In this document: positions 1 to 10,984 of the stretch, piece after piece
How positions within the stretch are numbered: the stretch's first letter is position 1
Layout: each line of letters opens with the position of its first letter
Source: Saccoglossus kowalevskii
Taxonomy: Eukaryota; Hemichordata; Enteropneusta; Harrimaniidae
Length of the DNA stretch: 28,171 bases
Direction: 5' to 3'
NCBI RefSeq assembly: GCF_000003605.2
Contig: NW_003113970.1
Coordinates: 165,799 to 193,969, forward strand
Notes under the pieces: generated by a model
What the model saw: the letters and a program-made list of their open reading frames with translations, nothing else
The model's database searches: none
Told to the model about the DNA's origin: nothing
Made by a program: the position numbers and the translations under genes

Positions 1-32
1 TTTCACTATAGGAGCTCAATCTTGTGTTCCAG

Positions 33-359
33 TGGTGGTTATACCTTTCCCTTTGGTGACATCAACGGCAGGATATGAATCCATATTGAACTGCAGCTAT
101 ACACTTCAACCGTGTAATGCAGAAAATAAACAATTGAGTTGGTTCGATGGTAACAATACGTTAATAGTAACCAAACTCAATGATAATAACCCAGTTTATC
201 ATAATACAGATTTGTTTGGAAATTTTACACTGATCGGAGATAGCGATTTACATATATCCTACACAGAATACAAGCACGCTGATATTTACAAATGCGCGGT
301 CCAATTATTTCACCCTGGCTTCTCCTCAGATAGTGGGAATGTGACATTACTAGTACAAG
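33..359 (+). CDS. Exon: Ig domain 1 of the receptor
   Basis: Acceptor TTCCAG ends at 32 and the donor GTAATT starts at 360; both ends are phase 1. Ig landmarks are Cys in ILNCSY, Trp in LSWFDG and Cys in ADIYKCAV. Several N-x-S/T sequons are present. No signal peptide is seen, so at least one exon lies before the window. Confidence 0.85.
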
Positions 360-3300
360 GTAATTTTATTTTATTTTATTTTATTTTATTTTATTTTATT
401 TTATTTTATTTTATTTTATTTTATTTTATTTTGAAGACAAGTACAATGTATACTATATTTTTCCGCAGCCCCACAGCCCCCTTATGGGACCCAAATAACA
501 GTTAATCGCAACCCAGCGATAGAGGGCGATATAGTACGTATGGTATGCACAGCAGAAGGCTCCCCACAGCCAACGTATCAATGGTACAAACTGGGTGGAT
601 ATTCTCCTGTTGATGAACGTTATACATTTAATGATGATGGAAGTGAATTAATAATTAATCCATGTCTGCGTAACGACACTGGATCATACGAATGTACTGC
701 TGTGAATGATGAAGGCACTGACAGTACCTGGGTATTTCTTGATATATATTGTAAGTAATATATTTATCTCAGTGAATGAAGGGTTTTGTAGAGCATGGCG
801 AGATGGGAAAGAAACCGCCTTATCAAAATACCCCTTAAACGAGAACGGCTGTGAAATTATTGCCCATATCAGAGCACTTTCTAACTTTCTTCTCTTAATG
901 GTTAATAAAACCTAGAAGAAAGGTAAAGCAGAAGGACAGTGGTTTGAGCGTTTTTTTTTGGCATTTATTTGTTGTTATAAGTCTTATCTTGTGTCAAAAC
1001 AGTAGCTTGGAGACATTGTGCTATATGAAATTGAGTGGGATGCTTGCGTTTCTGTCTTTCAGATGAGCCTGTATCCCCTTGGCCAAATTGTAGTGTAGAT
1101 CCAATGAATAACACTGAATATTTAGAAGCCGGATATGACATCACAATTGTGTGTGAAGCTTCTGGCGGTAATCCTTATCCATACCTAGTATGGTATAACG
1201 GAACTGATCGATTGCCTGGAAATTATTCCACACCATCAACGGGCGACGACAATGAAGTCACAACTAATGAATATTCTTGGATGTTAGATAAATACGATAA
1301 TGGTAAATATTATCGTTGCCATGGTGACCAAGCTGTCTCTGGTCAAGAACAATGCTACACAGATCAGTTAGATGTTAAATGTAAGTAACTTTGTACACAA
1401 GTGTGAACGTACTTCAGTTTAGATTCAACTGTAGTCAAAAGCATTTTTTGATTTTTAGTTGTTAAAACATACGTGTATAATATTTTTCCAGACTCCCCTG
1501 AAACCCCTTCTTGTACAGACCTCACTCGTGATAGCTACGTTGAGGGCAGTGTCATCACAATTACTTGTGAATCTACCGATGGTAACCCATTAGCAACACT
1601 GAGATGGTTGAACGAGACAGACGATACAGTCATGCTGTTGACAACCCCAATGCCCGGTGATGAGACAAGTACTGCAGTGTATGAATGGGTAGTGAGTAGA
1701 GTCGATAACCATGGAAGCTTCAGATGTGAAGCTGTTAATCTTGTACAGTTAGATCCGTTGATATGTACTACCGGAAGTGTAGATGTTGTTTGTAAGCAAC
1801 TAATGTATTATCTTTAGTTTAGGAGATTTACATGGCGAATTTAACATAACCGCCATTGTGAAATTATAAGTATATCAACAAACACGTTTAAGTCATCATG
1901 TGAATTACATATTTAAAAAAAGTATTCTGTATGATATTATTTTAAAAGTTTCGCCTACGTCTGTGGAATTATTTGGTTACGAGAGAGCCGTGAATGCAGG
2001 TGATGATACAATCCTTACATGTGAAAGTGGGACCAGTAATCCGAAGTCCAATATAACATGGTTTAAAAACAACACGCTCATAGTGGAGAGTGAGTACGAA
2101 GAATGTGGAGAAGAATGGTATAATGCCGGTGACTACTACGGTATTGTCACCAGACAAGATATAATCATACACTTAACGGCGCAACATAATAGTGCTGTGT
2201 TCTACTGTTCTGCTAATAATAATATTTACGACATTGTGATATCAAATAGTAATACACTGGAAGTATACTGTAAGTAAACTTGCTTTTTATTCAATCAGGC
2301 CACCTTTTCTTGTTTTTCTCTTGTGATATGGCCCTGTGACAGCAACACAATTAAATGACATTGGCTTTACTCTTTCTCGTAAATGTCATTTTTGCGTAAC
2401 ATAACACTTTATCGCCTTAAATCCTTAGTCACTAATCACTTTTAATACCCATTTATTTACTTATTTTGAATACTGTTGCAATATACTTATATACTTCATA
2501 ATTTAAGCTATTAATTTAAATTTGATTAAGCATGTTGCGTTAGTTAATTACTTATCATCTAAAGTTATGTTATTACCAATTTGCCTATATTTTTCATAAT
2601 GTGCATAGTAAGGCACAGTAACTTTTTAAGATTCATTAATTACCAAACACTAAACAACTAATTACAACTGGAAATAGTTCATTCTGCAGTGAAGTTTTCC
2701 AGTGAACATGTTTAGCAAGTATAATGCCGTGTCTTTCAGTTCCACCATCAGAGCCAGATGGTTGTCGTACAAGTCTTACTGGGTATAATGGTTATGCGAC
2801 GGCGGGCGGCGAACTAACATTGACGTGCACATCGTGCAGCAGTAATCCACGGTCCCGGATAATGTGGTACGTAGACGGTAGCGAGGTGCAGGACGGACTC
2901 AGTGAACCCGGGTATACCCATGCCGAATACAATGGAGTGAGAACATCGCAAGACCTATCTACAATATTGTCATACCTCCATCATGCAGTGACAGTATGGT
3001 GCGAGTGCGTCAACGAGGTTTATCCTGACGATTCACATCCGTCGGATCACATCACGCTGGATGTGCATTGTAAGTATAGACATAAACAAATTACGTTCCT
3101 TGTGTAGCAGCATTTCATAATCTCATGGTTTGGCGACGTAGCAAACGTTGATTAGTTAAAATTTAAAATCCCACATGTAACATTCGTTTATAACGTTGTA
3201 ACTACGTATACTCGTACAATACATTGATCGTCTCACTATATATAATTCGCTTTATTATATATAATTACATATTATATATGGACGTGGTAATCAATTTTAA

Positions 3301-6300
3301 TTTTTTCATTCGATAAATTTACAAAAAGTTGTATTGCTTGTTTTGAGTTACATTGTTACGTTACCCTGGTAACGCGATATGCGTCTAGTACAGTCAATGT
3401 ATTGAATAACTTCGTGTATAGACCTCAAAATCCCAACGCAAACTTATATATTATTTACTGCCTTCTGTTAATGGGACGTTACTAGTTACTTTATATAGTG
3501 TAACCTACCTTAATTTGGGTAATATTCAAAATTATTCACAAATCAATCAGAAATATTGTCGTGATAAAAATAAAAGTTGATTTTTTTCTTTTGATGACAA
3601 CATAAATAATTTCAGTTTTGACCTTTGATAACCAATATTTATCAGAAACGGAAAATCGATTGATTATATTTCAAGAAAACGTTCAAGAAAAAGTTTTGAT
3701 CTACATTAAAGTAGCAATGTTTAAATAATTTCTTTGATAACAATATTTTTTTTTGTAAAGATCACAGGTCATGAACGAAAACTGCGATGTTGCCAGAAAC
3801 GTATTTAGCCTAATATTAACATTATTTAAATGCTTACAAAATATTCGAAGTTACATAATTTATCACTTCAACAAACACACCACGTCTCTCGGCAAGTCTT
3901 TATAATAGTTGTGCTATATGTATTGTTAGTGCCTAGCACCAATGTACAAAGGTCAATATGTGATACGGAGATTAAGTCATAATTGACAATCTTATTTTTA
4001 TTTTATATTGTTGGTAAATTCAAAGTTGGCTACCCTCCTATACGCTTCCAACACGCACCAAACAAAATACTGTTTGTCTAATAAATAACGGGAAAATCTC
4101 ACATGCATAATTGCTTACCATTAAAGATGGACCGTTCGTAACGAACATAGATGAAACACGATCACGAGCTAACGAAGGAGAAATTGGCAATCTGACATGT
4201 GTGGTCGATAGCAACCCAGATGGAAGTATCACGTGGTACAATCCGGAAGATGAAAAGATTATCAACGGAACCGAAGGACGAACTATAGTGGAAAATAAAG
4301 ATGACACAATACGCGTGAGCAGATTGATAATAGAGGATGTGACCCGTGCAGATTATGGAAATTATACTTGTTGTGCCGAAAACTATATCAATACAGCACT
4401 GTTTGTCATTGAACTTAATGGATTGAGTAAGTTTATTCGTATCAAAATTATCGATTGATTTATCGATTAATTAAAGATTAATTCACTCATACATACTGAT
4501 TCTTCATAATATGTGATTCATGTGTAGCTAGCCCGCAGGCGGCACAGAATATTGAAGTAACAAACCGTACAGAAAGTTCTCTTTCACTGAAGTGGGAACC
4601 CGGGCACGATGGAGGCACGCAACAGTTATTCTTCTTAGCATACTCTGCTCTTGACAATGCGAGTGATACTGGTTATGTAGATCGTATCAATATCACGTGG
4701 AATAGAACAGATTATACGTCGAACAACTACGATACCATATATGGCCTTGAGCATTCAACATACTACGCTGTCGTTGTTATTAGCCAAAACACAATAGGAT
4801 ACACGCCAAGCGAAGCTGTTACTAATTCCACATTGCGTAAGTTGACTGTCATAAAAGTTACTTTGTAATGTGAATGAACATATATGTCTTCCAATATAGA
4901 ATATTACTATTTCCTTGCTAAATAAAACCTTTTTTTTAAATTTCAGCAAATAGTGATAATGGTGAGTATTGTTTTTCGATTAATTTGTATTTCTGATATA
5001 TTTTTTATTTGGAAATTTAAAAAAGATATATTATACTTTCTTTAATATACATAGTATTGGTACTCATACAAAGTTTCAATGTGAGAAATCTGATACTAGG
5101 GGTTCATTACTACTTCTCTTAGGGAATCATTTTTGAAAGACAATTTTTGGGTGATGACATTGACTACGTAAATAAAGATATAATTTAATCACGTTTTTTC
5201 ATTCATTCTTGTTTATTTAATATTATACATGTGATAAATTATCATGTTATTCTCCATCTATATTATTATAGATTCATTAAACTTGATGTGATTTTGTTTT
5301 ACCTAAATTTTGGGCTGGTTGTAACTGATTGTAGCTTTTAATAATTGGATGAATTACATTTGTATATACATACAGACTGAATGACATCAATAATGATACA
5401 TTATAATTTACATTTTCTATAGGACACGGTGGGTCATATGCGAAACACTTAACCGTATTATTGCTTGTTTTAATAATCATAGTGTGTATAATCGTGATTT
5501 TGTTTTATAAACGAAAACAAGCAACAGTTGAAAGTAAACAAGGTAGGTATGCAATTTGGTAGTCGTTTCAAATGAATATAATATACAATCTGTGCAATTG
5601 GATCTGTTTTTATTGTTGGGATGACTATTGATATAGAACATACAGACTGAACTGTTTTTTTTTTCAATTCCATACTACGCAAGATGAAGATGAAGTAAGG
5701 TAAGCGTGAGTATTCAAATATCAACGTTCATATTCCCAATCTGACACGCATCGCGGTGACTGCACACACAACCCGTGTATACTATAGCATTTAATTCGTT
5801 AGTGCACGATGATGTTAACTTTTATTTTCTAGAAACTATTGAGCATACGTGGCTGAGTTGATAGATTGACATAATACATTGATGGAATGCTGCTGTGTTT
5901 GTTTGTTCGCTTTTTCAATTTAATTTAATTTAATTTAATTATATTATTTACATGTTCAGACAACAACTGTTAATCTCAATATTTTAATGTAACACATCTC
6001 TGATATTACTCATTTAATTCCAGAGAGTCTGACTACATGGATCTTAACACACTTAATGAAGAGTCGACATACATGAGTCTGAGTTTCAATAATCCTGGTA
6101 TGGTAGCCTGTGTTATTTGCCTTGCAGATATTGCGTTCAATTTCGAATAAATGTAAAATTCAATCAACATAACACTGTTCTTTCATTTTTTCAGGTGTAA
6201 TAACAAGTAAGAACATGGATAGTGCTTTGTCTAAGGTAGGAATATACAAGTAAATGATTCCGAAATAATAATACCGCGTTTACCATGGAAATACATTGAA

Positions 6301-8343
6301 GATATGCTGTTTGAATACATTTATAATCTATTTGTATAGGCGACAGATTGGGAGGTACCGAGATCGAAAGTGACATTTATAGAACACATTTCAAGTGGAG
6401 CATTAACACATGTTATAAAATCACATATTTTGTCTGAGAATGGTCAGAAGGAAACAGTACTTGTAAAATTGTTTAAAGGTAAGTGTCAATCTATGTGTTC
6501 GGTTCAAAGGTCATTAGCAGAGTAATATAACTGATTATATACTTGTTATTTAATGATTTTTAGATAAGGAAACGGAAATGAATAAGGTGTGTTTTGTGAA
6601 AGAAATTGAATTGCTCAAGGGACTCGATCATCCCAATGTTATAAGAATGGTTGCCTGTTGCACAGTCCAAGGTGAGATAACCCGTGTTACTGTTAGGAGA
6701 AATGTGATGCAAAGAGTTTGGTAATCAGTTCGATTCTTATATTATATGTATAGGTTTGTGTGTGCCAAACAACATAATAACCGCACAATAGTATGTGTTA
6801 GGAGTGTTATTTACTACAGATCCCATTCTTCTTGTATTGGAATTCTGCGCCTTCGAGAACCTACGAAGTGTTCTTCGTGAATATCGAACCCAGGTGGATC
6901 CCGGAAAATTGTATCCAGACACCCCTGAAGAGTTTGACAGGACGGACGAATTTATAACATTTGGACTTCAAATTGTGCGTGGATTGAAATATCTTGAAGA
7001 AAATGAGGTAAATTACAGACAGGAATGTCTGACGTGTTCCCAGTGAGTGTGGTGACGACTGTATAAACATAAGTTCTAAAACAAAGCATATTTGCATATT
7101 GAGTACAATTATCAGACTAGCAGAAACCATATATAGACAAAATATGAACAACTGCCATTACACGTGGTAATTACAAGCTATTTCCATTCATAGGAAATAT
7201 TATTGTGGATGTTTTCGTGCCTCTTCACCAGATCTTACATATGTATACATGATACTGTGATTTTTACTTCCAGTGTGTTCTCCGATTCTTTTCCGCAAGA
7301 AGTATAATGGTTGGTGCAAACAAAATATGTAAAATATCGGATTTAGAATTCTCAACCTCTGTTATGAATGAACATGAATTTGAAACTACAACAAGTGTGA
7401 GTACGAACATGAATTTACACCTATTTGATTCAATACTATAGTATGCGCAGGTCGTTAAACAATGTCTAACAATTTTGCCCTGACTATGAATTGGTTCGCC
7501 TTAGTGGATGTACTCTCACGTTTGATTTGGACACATAAATGTATATACAGTCTGATCACAGTCCCATCTCACTAGAAAATTCTGTATTCTGACAATGTAT
7601 TACATAAACTGTGAAATTACTTACTTTTCAGGATCGTCTACCATTGCGATGGATGGCGCCAGAGTCGTTGCTGGCGTGTTCTTACACTGTCAAGTCAGAT
7701 ACTTGGTCGTACGGAGTAGTCTTGTGGGAAATATTTCATTTTGGTAAGGCACAATAATATTTACAAATATATTATTGCAGAAAACGTTATCGATTAATGC
7801 TGCTACTAATACTAGTATTTTATAAAATTGACTTTAGGTGAAACTCCATATACGGAATTGGTTGTTGTTGACCTTATCAATGAGCTACAACGTGGGTACA
7901 GAATGCCTGAACCGAAACATTGTCATAAACATATGTAAGCTATTTCAACGAGTCTGGTCGAATACGTTCACATCAGTTAGTAGAATGAAATTTCAGTTTG
8001 AGATATAAAGTGAACAATCGAACAAACGAGCGAGAATGAATAAATGAATATTCAATAATGAATTTATCATTTCAGATACAATATTATGCTGGATTGTTGG
8101 CGACAAGCGCCATCTGAGAGACCAACGTATCAAGAAATAATATTGAAACTTGGAACTAAGCCACATGTAAGACTTGTAAGTAGAAACTAGCAACGTAGAT
8201 GTTTTTTATGTTTTCACCGGCATACTCGTTGTCAGCCAATTATCTGGATTAATAACAACAATAATATATGTTTTGTATTGCTCTAGGCTGAAGAAGTATC
8301 AAATACCCAAGATGCCGACTGCAAGTTTACAGATGTTATATGA
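33..8343 (+). CDS. Ig/FN3 receptor tyrosine pseudokinase, 21 exons, 5'-partial
   Basis: Predicted single-pass cell-surface receptor. Exons: 33-359, 469-750, 1063-1380, 1492-1791, 1949-2269, 2740-3069, 4127-4426, 4528-4836, 4947-4961, 5423-5542, 5684-5699, 6024-6097, 6195-6235, 6340-6478, 6564-6671, 6820-7007, 7274-7396, 7632-7743, 7838-7934, 8076-8175, 8287-8343. All junctions are GT-AG and every phase matches, giving 1224 residues before the stop at 8341. The signal peptide and start lie upstream of the window. Order: seven Ig domains, FN3, transmembrane helix, ITAM-like tail, kinase domain. The kinase keeps its structural landmarks (WEVPR entry, LVK lysine, WMAPE, DTWSYG, CW-x5-ERP) but has LRF for HRD, Ser for the catalytic-loop Asn, DLE for DFG and a degenerate glycine loop. 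Seven Ig domains plus a dead kinase recall PTK7, but the FN3 domain and ITAM do not fit PTK7. The kinase is closest in style to VEGFR/FGFR-type kinases. Exon structure is inferred, not transcript-verified. Confidence 0.9.
360..468 (+). repeat. (ATTTT)n microsatellite filling an intron
   Basis: About fourteen near-perfect copies of the pentamer run from about 363 to 433. They start three bases after the splice donor and take up most of this 109-bp intron. The rest is a short acceptor region ending TTTCCGCAG at 468. Length is likely to vary between individuals. Confidence 0.95.
469..750 (+). CDS. Exon: Ig domain 2 of the receptor
   Basis: Phase 1 at both ends; the donor GTAAGT starts at 751. 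Ig landmarks are Cys in MVCTAEG, Trp in YQWYKL and the DTGSYEC signature, a classic I-set/C2-set F-strand. The domain runs to about LDIYC. The following 312-bp intron (751-1062) shows nothing beyond an AT-rich spacer and a CTTTCAG acceptor. Confidence 0.9.
1063..1380 (+). CDS. Exon: Ig domain 3 of the receptor
   Basis: Phase 1-1 exon after CTTTCAG, with donor GTAAGT at 1381. Landmarks are [16 protein letters not shown] and YYRCHG. It shares the CEAS-GNP pattern with Ig4 and Ig5, which suggests these domains arose by tandem exon duplication. Confidence 0.9.
1492..1791 (+). CDS. Exon: Ig domain 4 of the receptor
   Basis: Phase 1-1 exon after TTTTCCAG, with donor GTAAGC at 1792. Landmarks are [16 protein letters not shown] and SFRCEAVN. 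It closely matches the Ig3 exon in the pattern around the first cysteine and in the closing V-D-V-V/K-C residues, consistent with exon duplication. Confidence 0.9.
1949..2269 (+). CDS. Exon: Ig domain 5 of the receptor
   Basis: Phase 1-1 exon with landmarks [18 protein letters not shown] and VFYCSANN. The acceptor TTTTAAAAG at 1948 has a poor pyrimidine tract but is the only one that keeps frame and phase. Donor GTAAGT starts at 2270. The following 470-bp intron holds no recognisable exon. Confidence 0.88.
2740..3069 (+). CDS. Exon: Ig domain 6 of the receptor
   Basis: Phase 1-1 exon after GTCTTTCAG, with donor GTAAGT at 3070. Landmarks are [18 protein letters not shown] and VWCECVN. The SNP-RS motif parallels SNPKS in Ig5, pointing to a close duplicate. 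It has extra cysteines next to both conserved ones (CTSC and CEC), which could form a second disulfide. Confidence 0.9.
3070..4126 (+). other. Largest intron of the receptor gene (1057 bp), no exon seen
   Basis: AT-rich with many stops in all frames. No Ig-like Cys/Trp pattern, splice-bounded reading frame or obvious transposon was found. It separates the six-exon Ig block from Ig7 and the membrane-proximal part, so regulatory elements are possible but none is recognised. Confidence 0.6.
4127..4426 (+). CDS. Exon: Ig domain 7 of the receptor
   Basis: Phase 1-1 exon. Landmarks are [18 protein letters not shown] and [12 protein letters not shown], a strong I-set F-strand signature. The acceptor ATTAAAG at 4126 is weak, but frame and phase fit. 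Donor GTAAGT starts at 4427. This is the last Ig domain before the FN3 module. Confidence 0.9.
4528..4836 (+). CDS. Exon: fibronectin type III domain of the receptor
   Basis: An open phase 1-1 exon with no ATG at its start. It encodes an FN3 fold: [13 protein letters not shown] (B-strand Trp), FLAYSA (C-strand), a [17 protein letters not shown] stretch carrying the E-F-strand Leu and F-strand Tyr, then [13 protein letters not shown]. Membrane-proximal FN3 after Ig domains is standard for adhesion receptors and several receptor kinases. Acceptor ATGTGTAG ends at 4527; donor GTAAGT starts at 4837. Confidence 0.88.
4947..4961 (+). CDS. 15-nt microexon (stalk) of the receptor
   Basis: A 15-base exon between TTTCAG (ends 4946) and GTGAGT (starts 4962). 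It is phase 1 on both sides, so it is symmetric and can be skipped without changing frame. It would add about five residues (A/x-N-S-D-N) to the extracellular stalk. The sites are good, but the exon is too short to confirm without RNA. Confidence 0.6.
5423..5542 (+). CDS. Exon: transmembrane helix of the receptor
   Basis: Encodes about 23 hydrophobic residues starting [11 protein letters not shown] and ending VILFYKRKQ. The basic stop-transfer KRK marks the cytoplasmic side. Phase 1-1; acceptor TTCTATAG ends at 5422 and donor GTAGGT starts at 5543. It fixes the topology, with Ig/FN3 outside and kinase inside. Confidence 0.9.
5684..6235 (+). CDS. Juxtamembrane exons with ITAM-type motif
   Basis: Three small exons. 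The first, 5684-5699, is 16 nt (phase 1 to 2) and encodes the acidic DEDEV. The second, 6024-6097 (phase 2 to 1), encodes ESDYMDL then TYMSLSF. The third, 6195-6235 (phase 1 to 0), encodes [13 protein letters not shown]. The second holds YMDL (6034-6045) and YMSL (6070-6081) with exactly eight residues between, matching the ITAM consensus YxxL/I-x(6-8)-YxxL/I, with Glu three residues before the first Tyr. In known receptors, phosphorylated ITAMs bind the tandem SH2 domains of Syk/ZAP-70 kinases. The two YxxL motifs could instead act as AP-2 endocytosis signals. Confidence 0.8.
6340..8343 (+). CDS. Pseudokinase-domain exons and C-terminus of the receptor
   Basis: Eight exons encode a whole tyrosine-kinase-like domain. 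Key sites: glycine loop SSGALT (6391-6408) with two of three glycines lost; beta-3 lysine in VLVKLF kept (6466-6468); alpha-C Glu in VKEIELL kept (6602-6604); hinge [11 protein letters not shown]; catalytic loop [11 protein letters not shown], aligning with CVHRDLAARNI, so Asp is Phe (7286-7288) and Asn is Ser (7301-7303); DFG is DLE (7340-7348); APE kept (7656-7664); DTWSYG and [10 protein letters not shown] kept. The activation segment has no tyrosine (EFETTTS). The tail is short, ending KFTDVI before TGA. Intact frame and splice sites argue for a functional pseudokinase rather than a decayed gene. Confidence 0.9.
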
Positions 8344-8444
8344 TAAATGGTTTAACACGCTGATGGCTACACCCGAATATACATATACATATTTTGTTTT
8401 TAGAATTTACACTATTCTCATGAATATCATAACATACAATTCAA

Positions 8445-8450
8445 AATAAA
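8445..8450 (+). terminator. Poly(A) signal AATAAA of the receptor gene
   Basis: First AATAAA after the stop, 102 bp downstream of it, in an AT-rich 3' UTR. Further AATAAA copies occur (for example near 8556 and 8950), so alternative 3' ends are possible. Confidence 0.5.
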
Positions 8451-10984
8451 TTTGTATCTATAGTCCTTTGCTATGATAATGATTTATGCTAAATATGCAA
8501 CGCTACTAGAGAAATAATACAATTGTTGTGATTATACGGTGAACAAACGTCGAATAAAAAATCGATAACAATTTTGTAAAAGTGATTGATAGCATGTTTT
8601 CAGAAAATCCTATAATCAGTTATATTACTCTGCTAATGACCATTTGGTATATGACACTCTTCCATGTGCCAACACAGATCTTAATGTAATTTGCAAACGT
8701 TTCTTTAAGGACAAAAGTACTTCGCATTTTAACTTTAAATGTTTGTCAATGTGATATATTTAATCTATCAAAGATTTTGAGATCAGAATACTACACGTAT
8801 CTATAAGACATTGTATAAAAATGAAGTGTTTTGCTACCAAATGTGTGTATATTATGTGCTGCTAATGTAACAAAATATATATCGAATACCAATCTTTCGA
8901 TTCTACAAGTTACTTGTATATTGATGTGTTATTATATATTTGTACTACAAATAAACAAAAGACCGCAACTCATGAATAGATTATACTGAAGAAATGTGAA
9001 CCTGTTTATCGCTAATGTAATGAAACATGTGCATGTATTATTGCAAAGTATTTAATAGTATAAGTACAGGACTATACTTTTATAAGCATGGTTTATGTCG
9101 GCCGTAGTATAATGAATACACCTGCAAGTGTTTGCCTCAATTACATTGAACGACACCGGTGCTAACATATTAGTAAACGTTTTTTTATTTCATGATGGAA
9201 ATGTAGATGCTACTCACCGCTAATGATCAAAACACTGAGAATATGTACAAGAATTAACACTAAATATGAATAACAATGATTATTATTTTCGTAAAGGAAA
9301 GTATACTTTTAATCTTCATTTAACTATCATATTGTATTCACTTTGCAGAATTCTTTAAAATATGAGTAACACAGATATAAGCATTTTAATGAAAGTGTCT
9401 CAAAACAGAGAGACGAATACAAACAAACAATATGGCTTCTTGTTAAACGTGGGGGTAGTATCGGTGTGTAACAACTCAACGAAATAGGATAATAAATACG
9501 TACATACGTACTTTATGAACATTCCCTTTTGTAATTGAGTCGGTTGCGGACGTTCTATAAACAAATAAAAATAAATGTAACATTCACAATACTACCTCAA
9601 AGATTAGGGAAAACTTATAACAATGAAATGACTTAACATATCGCTGTATCCATTCGTAGTATGTGGCATCCCTATTGTTAACATTCAATAAAACATTGAC
9701 AATGCTTCTTGTGTAGCGTAAAAAACAGTTTCATTTTGTAGTTAGGATAATTATGTAAGATTTTGGCAAACATTTTCTCTAAAACGGGTGACCACTTTAC
9801 GACTCCATACTTCTCCCTGTGTTCTTTGAGCTATTTATTTCAGTTATTTAACACTTGTATGTCTTTACGTATTAATGAAAGGTTTACTGTCCGTGGTGCT
9901 AGCAACCAGATGCAATTAATCTATTTTTATCAGTTTATAGCGATATATATATATTGAATCGTTTTACGGAAATTCCAGTTTGCCACACAGTGAAACTCGT
10001 CTTTTCAGACTATGAATATTTACGTCAAGTTCCGTCCCCGTCTCTACTTAATTAAGATATGACATGAGGACGCACGGATTCTGTGTTTTAATTTCACATT
10101 CTTATCATGACTGAAAGATTATTATGATATGTTTGACATGCGTGCATTATGTGCAGTGTATTTATATTTGGTTCATGATTCACTAAATAAGTTTGGAAAT
10201 CCATATGTTCCATCGTGTCCATCATATAACTAATTAGAGTGTTTGTCACACGTTTATATGTACTGAATTGAACATATATTCTATACACGTGATACATGTT
10301 TTGTTTTGTAGTTTTCTCATTTATTTAATAAATTGATTGATCAACAAGATTCTACTTTTATTTCATTGACTTTATTGACACTTTGGTTAAGATGTAGTAT
10401 TAATTCACTCCATGTTGGGAAAAGTACCATGTCAATAGTTTGAGATACGACTTAAAGAGCGATCATAGAGGTGATTGCTGCCCAAATTGTATTTAACTCA
10501 GTCGCTGCGGACGCACTACATTCCGCGTGTTTACGCAAGAGTAACACCGTAACACGACACGTCCCACAATGCAACTTTACGGGACACAGGGACCACGAAA
10601 TTAGTGACGAGTTGGGTTGAAGAATATGTGAAAGACAGGTCGGTTCAGTACGGCTCACCACTATGCGTTGATGTACAATTAGTTCATATAACGTGCAACT
10701 CTGGGTGTTTTATATTACATGTTTAAATTATGAAAAGGACATGCAGTTACTTATATAAATATTGTTGAGCAGTTAAAATATCACCTGCACGATTCTATGA
10801 TGGTACTCTCATAACCAAATTCAACCCGGACAGCGTCACTCATTTCCCCTGGACTACATCCCACAAACCACAAACAACCCTGACAACAAACAGCCAAAAA
10901 CTTGATAAAAACAACAAAATATCGATTGTCACTTTGTGGCCACTCTATTTTTCGCCACAACTGCACTATTTCGTATTTTATACT
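8451..10984. other. AT-rich intergenic stretch, no gene recognised
   Basis: All reading frames are short and show no domain or splice-supported structure. It probably contains the receptor's 3' UTR and flanking DNA. No tRNA, transposon ends or long repeats were seen. Confidence 0.6.

Noticed and set aside
33-8343. Naming the receptor PTK7
   Set aside because: PTK7 has seven Ig domains and a dead kinase, but no FN3 domain or ITAM, and its catalytic-loop and DFG changes differ. The Ig count may also rise upstream of the window.
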